Positions 32,648 through 44,120 of a stretch of DNA of 64,000 bases are shown here, piece by piece. The stretch's first letter is position 1. Each line of letters begins with the position of its first letter. Source of the DNA: Combretum micranthum (lineage: Eukaryota; Streptophyta; Magnoliopsida; Myrtales; Combretaceae); assembly GCA_024138025.1 (NCBI GenBank), contig JAMXBD010002262.1, forward strand, positions 62,001 through 126,000. The letters are read 5' to 3'. Made by a program: the position numbers and the translations under genes. Below the pieces are notes generated by a model that was given only the letters and a program-made list of their open reading frames with translations, had not been told where the DNA came from and searched no databases.

Positions 32648-33422
32648 TTGAGCTTTGATATGAAAGAAGGGAGATTCACATATTTGTTGGAAAGGCAAAC
32701 GCCTAGAAGTATGGAATCAATGGGGTTGTGGGAAAAATCTGTTGTTGCATCTATGAGTGTTGAAGAGGTAGATATCAATGTGGTACCCATTGTGAATGAA
32801 TTTGTTGATGTGTTTCCTGAGAAGTTGCCTGGGTTGCCACCCAATAGTGAGATAGAATTTGGGATTGAAGTACTACAAGGAACCATACCTATCTCTAAGG
32901 CTCCATACAGAATGGCACCTATAGAATTAAAAGAATTAAAACAACAGTTGCAAGAATTGCAAGAAATGGGTTTCATCATACCAAGTATATCTCCATGGGG
33001 TTCGCCTGTTTTATTTGTAAAGAAGAAAGATAGCAGTTTGCGAATGTGTATCGATTATAGAGAATTAAATCGAGTTACTATCAAGAACAAGTATCCGTTG
33101 CCCCAGATTGACGACTTATTTGATCAGTTGAAAGGAGCCACGGTATTTTCCAAGATTGACTTGAGATCGGGTTATTATCAACTCCAGATTAAATCTCAAG
33201 ATATTCAAAAGACAACTTTTCGAATTAGATATGGGCACTTTGAGTTTTTGGTGATGCCTTTCGGGTTAACAATGCTCCAGCTGCGTTTATGGATTTAATG
33301 AATAGGATCTTCAAAGATTATTTGGATTCATTTGTTATAGTCTTTATCGATGATATTTTAATTTATTCTCGAAGTAGAGAGGAGCATGAAGAGCATCTGA
33401 AGCTTGTGTTACAAAGGCTTAG
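32648..33422 (+). pseudogene. Element A reverse transcriptase, N-terminal part, split by element B
   Basis: The longest open stretch in the window (216 codons, 32648-33298): [79 protein letters not shown] lost base near 33270 shifts the frame; 33289-33422 continues [12 protein letters not shown] and [11 protein letters not shown] with both catalytic aspartates. The next codons (LKLVLQRL) stop at the insertion of element B at 33423 and resume at 49295 with GEKKLYAKF. The good preservation suggests comparatively recent activity of A before it was interrupted. Confidence 0.93.
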
Positions 33423-36400
33423 TGTAAGCTCTCATTTTCTTAGCAACCTGAACTTGGTTTCGGAGGTTGAAACCAAAACCCAAAAAGGGTGCCTTAGGGT
33501 TAGTTTGACCTAGGAACCCTAAGTCCGCAATCCCGAGAACGAAACCTTGAAGCAATAAAAATGAGTTAACTCTAGAATATAGCCCTAAAAAATATACCAA
33601 AACATAAAAAGATTATATTTAAGAGAAATTCATTCATTTCAAACTCGATCGGGATCTGTTCTCGAAAACTGGTCCCCAAGACTCAAGAATAGAAAAATAT
33701 TGTATAGGACTCTTTAAAACCAAAATTTAATAAGGAATTCAAAAATATAATTATAAGAATTTTTCGATTTATAAAAATTATAGTTATAGCTTTTTATCGT
33801 ATTTTCATTACTACTGATAATTTAATTGTCTAATCTACTTTTTTATTTCTAACCACACTATTCACATGTACAACTATCTATACCTTATTTTTACATCCGT
33901 ACAACCTATTCTTACAATTGTACATCATTTTCCTTACATTTGCTTTTCCAATACATTTTATTACTTAAATTACTTATTTAAATTTGAATTTTATTACACA
34001 AAAATAATTAAACATCTCTCTCTCTCTCCTCTCTCTCTCCTCGGCACCCACCCCCCCCCCCCCCCCCCCCCCCTCCTCCTTGTCCTTTCTCTCATTTTGT
34101 TAAATTTTTCTTCTTTATTTAATCACAACAAACCCTAATTCAACTTCTATAAATACTCATTTATGTCTTTCACTTTTTCACTTTCTCTCTTTTCTCACAA
34201 AATCAAACTTTTGGAAAAGTTTTTCTCTCCCTCTCTTTGCCATGACCCTCTCCCACATAAACACACACATACACACACAACTTTTTATCCTTCAAGTTTC
34301 TTGTTCCAAAACACTTCCTAGGTAATAGATCTAAACCCTACCGCAATAAAACATGTAATGACAAGATCATACATATGTGGTTCCACTAAAATCCCCATGA
34401 GCTTTATGCTAGGGATGTGGAAACACTTAAGCATGATATTCTTGCCATCATAATGTTGTGGATCTCTATATTTAAGTTGTTTTACTATTATTTTGCTATA
34501 TTATTGCTATATGTTATTCTTATTGATATTTTGTGCATATATCCTCTCTTTAACCTCATCTATATAATGTTTATATTACATTTGCATCCATGACATGAAT
34601 AATGTAACATACGGAAATAAAGATGAAAATATAATGAATTATGAATCATAAGATGATATAAGATGAGTTTAAGGTCAAAACAAGTAAGTTGTAAAGGTTT
34701 AAGTTCAATTGTAGAACGAATGATAAAGTTTGGATTTCTACAATTTTTGACAGATTCAACGGCCTTGAGAATCTACGCCACCGACGTAGAGACAGCGTAG
34801 AAGGGAACAGTAGCGTTTTTCTTAACGCTAGGTAGAATGCCCCAATACGTGAGAGTTTCTTGTAACGCCGAATAGGAACACCGCCGGCATATGTTGTTGG
34901 GTCAAAGTTCTGGGAATTCAAAGACTCGATGAACGCCACCGATGTTCGTGATATTTTACCAACATAGAGTGTACATCGGAAAAATATTAAGTACGAGATG
35001 CGAGAAGACGGTTTCGACAAAAATTTTATCATATTTTTCCTTCGTATAAAAGAGTTTTGGAGCGTTCTTAGAGATCTAGGGTAGGAGAACCATCAAAAGT
35101 GTGTTATTGATCCAAAATAATTGATCTTAACCTTCTTCTATGGATTATATACGAATTTGTATAAGTTTTCTTAAGGTTTGGTTGGATTTTTGCATGAAGG
35201 TTCTTGTGTGAAAACCCTAGCACGTGTTGAGATCCATGATTGATGAATGCAAGTCGGGTTTTAGCGATTCAAATTAGTAAGTTTATTTCCTCTATGATGG
35301 ATTCAAACAAAATAGGAGTTAAACAATCCTTATACGGTCTTTATGTTGTGCATATTGGGATTTTGGTGAAATATTTGGTGTTTGTGGAGTTTTGTGTGGT
35401 TCATTGTTGTTTGAGGATATTTTTGGAGTTTGATCAAAATAGACGGTGCAGATAGCGGAAATTTTTTCTCAGGTTAGGATTTTTGGAGAATTCATGTATG
35501 TTAGATATATTGATAATGTGTTCATATCTGTTTGATGTTATATATATATATATATATATATTGTAACAGGATATTTGGAGTTTGTGGAATTGTTGGTGTT
35601 GATATAGAGTTTGTGGAGTTTGGGTTGTCTTTGTTGTTGTTGATATCGGATTTGAGGATTTGATTTATATTCCTGAAATTGAGAAAGGTACAACCAATCC
35701 CTACTTGTTGTTTTTGCTTGTAAGTCTAGTATTAATTGACTGGTTGAGGAACAGAATTTCATAATAAACCTAATTATATTCGACTTAATAATTGTATGTT
35801 TGATTGTGTTTGGCTTTGACCAGTGAAGACCTTGCAGACAGTAATACTAGTGAGGCACCTGATGACCTTGATGTGAGGTTGTCCCGAGTGGACTCTTGCC
35901 TTGATATGATTTTGATAGAATTAGGTGTTTTGAATTCGGAGTATTTGGGGAGACCCACTCATCCATATATGTATATGACTATTTATTTTCAAAAAGTTGT
36001 TTGATTTTCAAGGGGTCTGAGTAACTTCGAGTTCGGATTAGAGTATACCTAATATGGACTGTATTGTTTTGTTAGCTTAAGAAAGATAATATGACTGTTT
36101 GCATTAGCTTAAGTTGCATGAATTATATGTCTTTTGTATGTATATGCATTTGTTTTTGGATTGGAATTATCGTACTGGGCGTTGCCGCTCATTCTTTTAA
36201 ATTTCAGGTACATGTGAAGAGGATATAGTATATGATCTTTCTGGATATGAGTTGTTCTTTGATAACGGGGATGACGATAGTGGACCCGACTACCCAGCCG
36301 ATAGTCAGTCTTCATATATCAGGATTGCTAAAGAAAAGATACGTTTAGGACATTTAAAGTTGTACTTGGATGTTTAGGTTAGTTTCAATGAAAAGATTTT

Positions 36401-39140
36401 GATGTAAACAATTTTTAGTTTTCTGTTGAATTTATTGGCTATGTGATGTCAACTTGGATTTTATGCTTGAACTAGGAGTTTATGTTTTTATGAGGTATAT
36501 GTTTTTAGTTTAAACAGGTTTTATCCTATGAGATACCCTATGTGTGTTTACATGTGATAAATGTATTATTGAGGATATTAGAGCCTTTGCGTATCCTATA
36601 AGAGAGGATACGTGGGGTTGTAATACATTTAGGTTAGGGTGTTACAAATAGCATAGTAGATTTATTTGTTTTCAGTACGTAAATGCCATGAAAACTTTGT
36701 CTTATGTACATAAAAGACTTGTAGTAGCATGATTATAATGAGAATATGTTAAAAAGTTCAAGTTCTATTTTAGTTTCAACAAAAATGATTTTGGAAATTC
36801 GATGGAAAAAGAAACCTATTTAGAAAAACTATTTTCCAACTCCAAAATGAAGATCTTACATTTAAAATGAAGGGCTTAGGGGATAGGTATTATAAAGGAA
36901 TGATTTTTATGAGTTGAGCTTAGTTTTACTAAGAGAAATTTCCAAAACAAGAAAAAGGTTGTAAAAGATAAGTTAGAACTTGTTTCAACACCAATAAGAA
37001 CTTGAAATTCGTAACTAGGGTGAAATGCCAAGTGAACACCTATTTTTCAACCCTAAAACAAGAATTTTATTAAAGAAATCAAAGCCTTAGGGAGTAGGTT
37101 TGGTTAGGACTTCATTTTAGAAAGATTAAATAAGTTTTACACAAGAAATAATCTCAAACACAAGTTTCAAAATTCGGATCTAGAAGTGACCCCCACTTAA
37201 ACACTTATTTCCAAATACCAAAGAGGATTTTAATAGAAAAATAGAAGCTTTAGGGAATAGATATGATAAAGACTTAATTTTTACAAGTATACATGGATTT
37301 TATCAAAGTATAATCCTAAAACAAAGGAAAGGTTTCAAACATGGATTAAACAATATTCTCATTCCTTGAGATTTTGTAAAATTCGTAACTAGGCAAAACC
37401 CTTATTTAAACATCTATTTTCCAACCCCTAAATGAAGAATTTAATTAAGATAATGAAGGTATTAGGCATATAGGTCATCAAGGTCTTATCTTAGTAAAAA
37501 TATGGATGATTTTCAAAGGATAAGGCTAGTTTTTCTCAATCAAGTGTTCTTGAAGTTGTTGTAAAGTAAAAATTTTCCAAAAAGTTCTTTTTAACCAAAA
37601 ATCATTAAGGATGCACATATAGATAGCTCATATCATGTCATTCATGATAATAACTTGTAGATATTGCATACACATAAATATACTTGGTAGAAACAATACA
37701 AATTTCACAAAACAATTTTGGAATTTCGATTTTTAGCTACTGATCAGATTTGATCCGAGCTTTCCAAGACCTAAAAGTTTTCAAAAATTAAGAGTAACAT
37801 CATAAATAGATAGATCTTTCAAAGTAAATAGAAATCGATAGCTTATTTACGAAATTCGAGTTAGACCAAGTTATGGTCATTTTAAGTTGGAATTTCCATC
37901 TATCACAAAAATTACAACTTAAGAGTTTTTGTTTAATAAATTGGAATTAGTTATGGTTTGAAATACTCATTTGGGTATTTCTTTCGTTTAGGTGACTTTG
38001 AATCGGAAGAATTTTTGTCTCTGGATTACTACTACTAGAGATCGGTGTCCATGGCCGAATGAGTTCACTTTCTGTAAATTACATGCTTATGATTTTGCTT
38101 GTAATGTTAGTGGTATTAGAATTAGGACAAGATAAAAATTGGAATGCGCATGTGAATTTTATGGTTGAATTAATGATAAGAATATCGAAATGGGAATTTT
38201 TATAAATATTTGTATGATTTAGTACATGTTTGAAGTATCTGAAATCTCTATGATTGCCTATAATTCAGTTAAATAATATGCCATGACCATATAACTAAAT
38301 TATCCATGCATAACATATATTGAGTCTCACTACATTTATTATTATACCTTTGTAGGAAAAAGGCACAATAGTTAGGCAACAGGTGGGCTTGAAAACTCGG
38401 ATATTGGCGCCGGTCACTTGACTTAAAATGGAAGTGGAGTAGGCACTTGAATCAACTACATAATTATCGAGTGGGTGGGCACTTGAAACAACCACTAAAT
38501 GATTGAGAGTACAATTGAAATCTATGGTCGTATGGGCCTAAAACACCTAACCTGAATGGAGGGCGTAAATCCATTCAACATAGGACTCCCGGAAAGTCTT
38601 ATGTATTGTATGCTCACGTGCTTGTGCATTTCATATGATTGTTTAATATAACTTTTTTACATCATTGTTGGATTAGTATTTAATTTTGGGAAGTGAAACT
38701 CATTAAGCTAGCGTAGCTTATACCCCCACAATTTCTTTTCGATGTAGTTTTCGTACCTTTGGTTGCGTCCTTGGACTTGGCCTAATCAGGTAATGCGAAG
38801 TTAGGTTTCCCTTAGAAGTTTATGATTAGCTTGTATAGACTTTCATAGGAAATCTTAAACGCTCGGGATGTTATTAAAACACTAATATCTTGACTAATTA
38901 TTTTTGCGGGGGAAATGCATCTAGTATTTTGTAAATGATCCTGAGATATCTTTGGTTTATATTTTTTATGCTTATTTCATTAAATTAAACTATCTATCTC
39001 CAATTGCATATGTATTCTATTATCGTAAGGGAATGTCTTACATCTAATACAAGACTTTCAAATAACTGTGGTAGTGATTCCTAATTCTCATTTAGCATGC
39101 GGTGGACTATTACGTTTAGGGTACCCTTTGGGGCGTGACA
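33423..39140 (+). repeat. 5' LTR of gypsy element B (interrupted by solo LTR C)
   Basis: Starts TGTAAGCTCTC and ends ctttggggcgtgaca; its partner is 45653-49294. Between 34603 and 36646 a foreign solo LTR (C) is inserted; without it and its duplication the length is about 3.67 kb. A run of 23 C lies at 34051-34073; the partner LTR has only a short C stretch there (about 46272). The left flank cttag (33418-33422) against gttgg (49295-49299) is a decayed target duplication, consistent with an original cttgg that would also keep the element A reading frame. Confidence 0.93.
34603..36646 (+). mobile_element. Solo LTR C inside the 5' LTR of element B
   Basis: A 2044-bp block absent from the matching place in the other B LTR (between 46795 and 46800). 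It starts TGTAACATACGG and ends ...gggtgttaca, the TG...CA ends of an LTR; flanks aataa (34598-34602) and aatag (36647-36651) form a target duplication with one change. No gag, pol, primer site or polypurine tract is inside. It shares a ctgggc...gctcatt...tttcaggt motif (36175-36210) with the LTR of element A, at a similar distance from the end. Orientation plus is inferred from that motif. An (AT)n run lies at about 35540-35562. Confidence 0.9.
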
Positions 39141-39148
39141 GTTTAAGT

Positions 39149-39160
39149 TAGTATCAGAGC
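39149..39160 (+). other. Primer binding site of element B
   Basis: TAGTATCAGAGC, one change from TGGTATCAGAGC (tRNA-Met). It lies 8 bp after the LTR end, farther than the usual 0-5 bp. Confidence 0.85.
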
Positions 39161-39284
39161 CAGGTTAAAATATAAAGCATGGTAATAGAATTTAAAAACT
39201 TAAAATGTGTAAATAAATGAATCTTAGGGTAGTAAAGAAATTAAAATTCGAACTAACTAAAAATCTTTTCTTAGTATAGGTTTC

Positions 39285-40385
39285 CTTAAGAGAAACCCTG
39301 GAAAGAGCCAAAACGTTTCTAAAAAGGACTAGTGAAACATTTGTAGACTACAAGTTGAGACTAAGAACTCTATGTGAGGATTTTGCTTTGGCCGAAGACC
39401 TAGGTCTCTAAGAGAAGTGTATGTAACTTGGAAGAGAGGTCTTAGGTATACCAAGTGGGAAATGGTAGTTGATAAGATAAGGTATGATCCAATTAGAAGA
39501 AAGAGATGGTAAATGTTAGAAACAATCTACACGTGGAGAGAATCGTGGTAGATTATGGAAATGAACTAATGTTGAGGGAGGCCACTTTTATCTTGAAGAA
39601 GGAAGATAATCCCCCTTACCCTGACTTTCGAGTATGGAGGAGCATTGAACCTTTGTATGTTTATGCTCATGATGACTTGATGACCCATAGGGAATGGCTT
39701 GAAGCAGATGCGAATAATCACTTTTATTAGCAAGGAGTATGTCTAGACCTTTTGCCGACACCTGCAGAGATTCAGGCCCCACCTCTTAGTGACGTAGGCA
39801 TGCAGTTAGGAAATGCCTTAGTAGAGGAAAACCATGATGAGAATGAAAGTGAGGAGGAAGACGACCCTGAGGAAGACCCAAACTGGGTAGATGAGGAAGA
39901 GAATAGAACACCTTAACCGGTTAGAATTGAGGAAGATCTAAACGACGAACCAAACCCACCTAATCTGGATTTTGATCAAGATCTGCAAATCTCAAATAGC
40001 CACGGGGTAGAGCCCGAATTTGATCTTAGTCTTTAGAGAGACATATATGAATATAGAGAAGACCCAGAGTGGCAAGTGAAACACCCATTACTCCTGTAGA
40101 GAATGAAAATTCTGAAGAGATCATGATGAGAGAAACCCAAGAGAATGTTAGAAGGATTTAGGAGGAAACTGGAGGGGAGATGATAAGAGAAAAGAATAGA
40201 AAGGTGGAAGATAGGATCGAAGAAGAAGAAGAGAAGGAGTTTGAGCAGGAAGAATAGACATGGCTACCTAGAAGGAGAAGGATGAAAGTAAGGGAATATT
40301 TGAGCCTATTTGTTAGGAGAAACGATGGGAGTTCTTCTAGTGGAGATCGTCCTCCGACCCCTACCCCGGGAGATTCCTAAGAAAG
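39285..40385 (+). pseudogene. Element B extra ORF upstream of gag
   Basis: Between primer site and gag there is a coding-like region of about 1.1 kb that is neither gag nor pol. It opens with SLRETLERAKTFLKRTSETF and YKLRLRTLCEDFALAEDL (39285-39400), then, after a shift, 39506-39730 holds RIVVDYGNELMLREATF, FRVWRSIEPLYVYAHDDLM and HREWLEADAN. After a stop the same frame continues with an acidic tail (EENHDENESEEEDDPEEDP, about 39825-39885), and ends in an E/R-rich part. Pre-gag ORFs are known in some plant gypsy lineages such as Ogre/Tat, but this pol is of another type. I do not recognise the product. Stops and shifts make it non-functional. Confidence 0.6.
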
Positions 40386-41134
40386 AAGAAGGTAGTAATG
40401 GCGAGCATGACCCATAACAGTCCAACAAAAATTTTGTAATAGGCAATAAGGGATGCCAAGTTGCCTTAGTGATGTCCTTAGGCAGTTTTAGTATGTTTTA
40501 TCTTTTGTTTCTTGTTTTTCCTCTCTCGGTTTAGTAAGAGGTTGTAATTTTGATAGATTTATGTCAGTCAAGTAGCATTTTTCATGTTTTGTAAGCTTAA
40601 TGTAAGAGACTCGACTGAATGTATGACCTCGGTATTATGTAATGAAATCTTATATGTATTTTGTTTACAGGAGGAATTTATGTTTCTTAACAAATAACAT
40701 AAGCAAAAATTTAATAACTAATGAGGAACTCTATGCATGATATACTCTTACAGAACCATAATTAATAACAAGATACATGCACATCATTGCATCCATTGCA
40801 TCATTATGACTAGTTTATTTTTGCTTGATTTCATAACTTAAGTTATGATTTGAATTCTACAATTTGATTTTATAAATCAAAATTTCTTGACTCGGATTAC
40901 TTGATTTGAAATTTATAGTGATTCGTTGAAATTTAAATTGATTAATTGATTTCCATGATTTACAAATTAAGTAGTTGAGGAATAACTTAAGGAAAATCTT
41001 AAAACCTACTTAAATATATAAACGAACGAACCCGAAGAAATCAAAATCGTGAACAAAAAATCCCCCGGTAGAAGCAAATAATCAACCTGCTTTACCCCAC
41101 AAAATCAACAAGGGGTAACACCTTAGAACCCCAG
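40386..41134. other. Non-coding spacer between pre-gag ORF and gag of element B
   Basis: No coding signal. AT-rich, with a phrase repeated in forward and reverse order around 40840-40960 (gatttgaa, ttcgttgaaatttaaattgatt). It could hold leader or packaging sequence of the element RNA; nothing supports that directly. Confidence 0.4.
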
Positions 41135-42270
41135 ATGGACATGATGAATGCAATTGAACAACTAGCTAATCTTCTAAACACATTTATCCAAAATCCAAAC
41201 CAAAAGAAAAAAAAAACAAAACCTAAATCAAAGCCAAAGTGTGCAGAATTCCACCACCACCACCGCTATGCCACCTTACCAAAGACCTCATCGAAGCTCT
41301 TTAGCATACTTCATAAAGAGTAACCAATATTTTGACAGAGCCTTTGGTAACTCGATGAAGCCGAAAATTGGTTGGCTGAAATGGGAGATCTTTTGCGGCC
41401 TATCAGGTTCCACCATACCTTCTTGGACTATGGACTTACATGCCTAGATGCACTGCTAGAATATGTGGGAATCAGGGAGAAAGAGTTTGGTACCCTCGAT
41501 CACTTGGGAAGCTTTTGTCATAAAATTCTGGAAAACTATTTCCCTTCTAGTTTGAGGGTAAGACATAGTGCAGATTTTCTACACGTGAGGCAAAGAGGTA
41601 GAACGGTTGAGCAATATGAAACTGAGTTCACTCACTGCTACGATATGCACCCGAATCTTTCAGAGATAGCAGAGAGCTAAAGAGACAAGTGTTCTTGGGA
41701 GGTCTAGATGAAGACTTAAGAATTAAGTTAGAAGAGCTTGGATTGAAAGCTTATCTAAAGTTAGTGGAAAAGGCTCGGATAATTGAAGAGCAAGGAAAAT
41801 GAAGTATCAAATGCCGAAAAGGAAAGTTTTTGGGAAAATGCCATTTGATGCCTCAAGTTCAGGATTCAAAGGCAAGAGATACAGGCCTTACTATGGATTC
41901 CAAGAGATGGGAGTGGAAAACCCAATCCGGCAAAGGTTAATGTTACTTGAAGTGCAAAGAGACACACTATCCTAAACAATTCCCACAGCTAAGAAATAAG
42001 TATTTCTTTGCTGCGAATCTGTCACAAGGCCCATGTTTGCCAAAAGATGGCCTCACCTCTTACCTGTAAAGAGAAAGGCCTTTTGCAACAAAATGCCCGC
42101 AAAGAAGAGTGTGCAGCTTCGACCATACGTAACACCTGGTAATGTGAGCACGGAAAAGGCGAAGTAGAAGTGGAAGTCGGTCGCATCAACTATGCATGGA
42201 ATGAGACTCTACAATATCGAAGGATAGCGAATTGTAAAGGAAGAAAATGGTGATGAGATGGAATTAATAG
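41135..42270 (+). pseudogene. Element B gag, broken
   Basis: The start MDMMNAIEQLANLL (41135) is followed by a lysine-rich linker. In a third frame (41372-41680) the capsid-like part reads LLEYVGIREKEFGTLDHLGSF (described by position 41448-41510), then ENYFPSSLRVRHSADFLHVR and VEQYETEFTHCYDM, matching the YFP....R.....FL.LRQG..SV.EY...F pattern of Retrotrans_gag. A degraded CCHC knuckle with CKETHYPKQF lies near 41955-41985. At least three shifts. Confidence 0.8.
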
Positions 42271-42289
42271 CCTTGGACCAAGGTGGAGA

Positions 42290-42698
42290 GTATGATACCA
42301 ATTTAGTCACAGGGCATATAATGGTGAATAGAAGTGAGGCCTATGTGTTATTCAATATTGGAGCAACACACTCATTCCTCACCACTAATCTGGCTAGATA
42401 GCTCGATTTACCAATAGTTACCACCACCTTGAGTCTACAAATCAAGACACCCATAAGAAGTATCGTGTCGACTTAGGAGATGTTGAAAGATTGTCCATTG
42501 GAAATACAAGGACACCCCTCTAAAAGTGATTTGATAGTATTAGGAATGAATAAGTACAAGATTATCCTTGGTATGAGTTGGCTAACGATGGTTAGAGCTA
42601 TTGTGGATTGTCGAAAGAAGATAGTAAGCTTTAGTGATCAATATGGGAAAGACGTGGAGTTGTTGGAGAGACCACAATTCCCAGAGGGAATGGATTAA
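42290..42698 (+). pseudogene. Element B protease with changed active site
   Basis: HIMVNRSEAYVLFNIGATHSFL (about 42316-42381) corresponds to the VLFDSGATHSF motif, but the catalytic aspartate codon is AAT (asparagine). After a stop, 42480-42698 encodes LKDCPLEIQGH, DLIVLGMNKYKIILGMSWL and RKKIVSF, the usual second half of the gypsy protease (DFDVILGMDWL, here with MSWL). Loss of the aspartate would abolish peptidase activity. Confidence 0.82.
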
Positions 42699-42712
42699 AT
42701 TCTTTTGAGTTA

Positions 42713-43418
42713 ATGATGGAGGATGAAGACATAATGCCCATTGAAGATATCTCTGACAAGGAAGAATCACGGGAGATAAAAGATATATCGGTTGTGGATG
42801 AGTATCCTGATGTGTTACCTAGGTTACCCCCAAAGAGGAAAATTGATTTTGAAATTGATTTGGCTTCGAATACAGAACCAATATCAAAGGTACCTTATCG
42901 GATGGCACTGGTGAAGCTGAAGGAGTTGAAAATTCAGTTGCAAGAACTGTTGGATCAGAATTTCATAAGGCCTAGTATGTCGCTATGGGGCGTACCCGTT
43001 TGTTTGTGAAGAAGAAAGATGGATCTATGAGGCTGTGTATTGATTATCGTGAGCTCAATAAATTTACAATTAAGAATCGATACCCTTTGTCTAGGATTGA
43101 TGAATAATTTGATCAGTCACAAGGAACGCGTGTTTTCATAGATTGACTTACGCTTTGGAAATCATTAATTAAGGATAAAACCCAAAAACATGCCAAAACA
43201 GCTTTTCGTATAAGATATGGGCACTATGAATCTTGGTGATGCCTTTCGGTTTAATAAGTGCACCAGCAATATTCATGGATCTCATGAATAGAGTTTGTAA
43301 ACCACTATTGGATGAATGTGTAATCATCTTCATCAACGACATCCTAATCTACTCCAAAAGTGAGAAGCAACATGAAGAGCATCTAATGATGGCGTTGTAA
43401 ACTTTAAGAGAAAGTAAG
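42713..43418 (+). pseudogene. Element B reverse transcriptase with changed active site
   Basis: 42713-43009: [45 protein letters not shown] missing base near 42995 shifts to [22 protein letters not shown] at about 43107, further shifts around 43125-43200, then [19 protein letters not shown] (with shift). The active site reads [14 protein letters not shown] (about 43321-43362): the first catalytic aspartate (ID-D) is asparagine. With the protease, two catalytic aspartates of this element have become asparagine (GAT/GAC to AAT/AAC). Confidence 0.88.
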
Positions 43419-44120
43419 TTGTACGCCAAACTATCTAAGTGTGACTTTTGGCTAGATCGGATATCCTTTCTAGGACATGTTGTGTTAGGAGAAGGTATCT
43501 CGGTCCATCCTGAGGAGATTAGGACTGTAATGGATTGGAAACAGCCACAAACAGTAACCGAAGTAGGAAACTTTTTGGGATTGGCTGGCCATTACCACAA
43601 GTTTATAAAGGATTTTTCGAAAATAGCTAAGCACTTGACTCAATTAAAACAGATGAATGAGAAATTTGTATGGACAGATAAGCAGGAGCAGAGTTTCCAA
43701 GAATTTAAAACAACGGCTAGTATTGGTACCAATTCTGGTTTTGCGAAACCCGAAGAAATCTTATACCATGCATAGTGATGCTTCAAGGGATGACCTTGGA
43801 TGTATTAATGCGAGAAGGAAAAGTTATTGCTTATGCTTCTCGACAGTTAAGACCACATGAGCAGAACTATCCTACGCATGATTTTGGAGTTAGTCGCAGT
43901 TGTTTTTGCTTTGAAACTTTAGAGGCACTATCTATATGGACAATGGTGCGAGATATACACATATCACAAAAGCCTTAAATATCTGTTTACACAGAAGGAA
44001 CTAAATATGAGGCAAAGAAGATGGTCGGAGCTGATCAAGCATTATGATCTGGGAATTAATTATTATCCGAGAAAAGTAAATGCAGTTGCAGACGCTCTGC
44101 ATTGGATTGAGAAATAGAAG
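43419..44120 (+). pseudogene. Element B RT thumb and RNase H
   Basis: 43419-43775 encodes MYAKLSKCDFWLDRISFLGHV, MDWKQPQTVTEVGNFLGLAGHY and KFIKDFSKIAK. RNase H follows across shifts: [11 protein letters not shown] (about 43766-43800), [21 protein letters not shown] (about 43820-43880), [15 protein letters not shown] (about 44000-44035), and VNAVADALH (normally [11 protein letters not shown]) near 44085-44105. Same order as element D. Confidence 0.87.

Noticed and set aside
34603..36646. Possible gene or MITE in the 2-kb insert of the B 5' LTR
   Set aside because: TG...CA ends, 5-bp duplication and the LTR motif shared with element A indicate a solo LTR; the short open frames (34646-35032 minus, 35804-36004 plus) match nothing I recognise.
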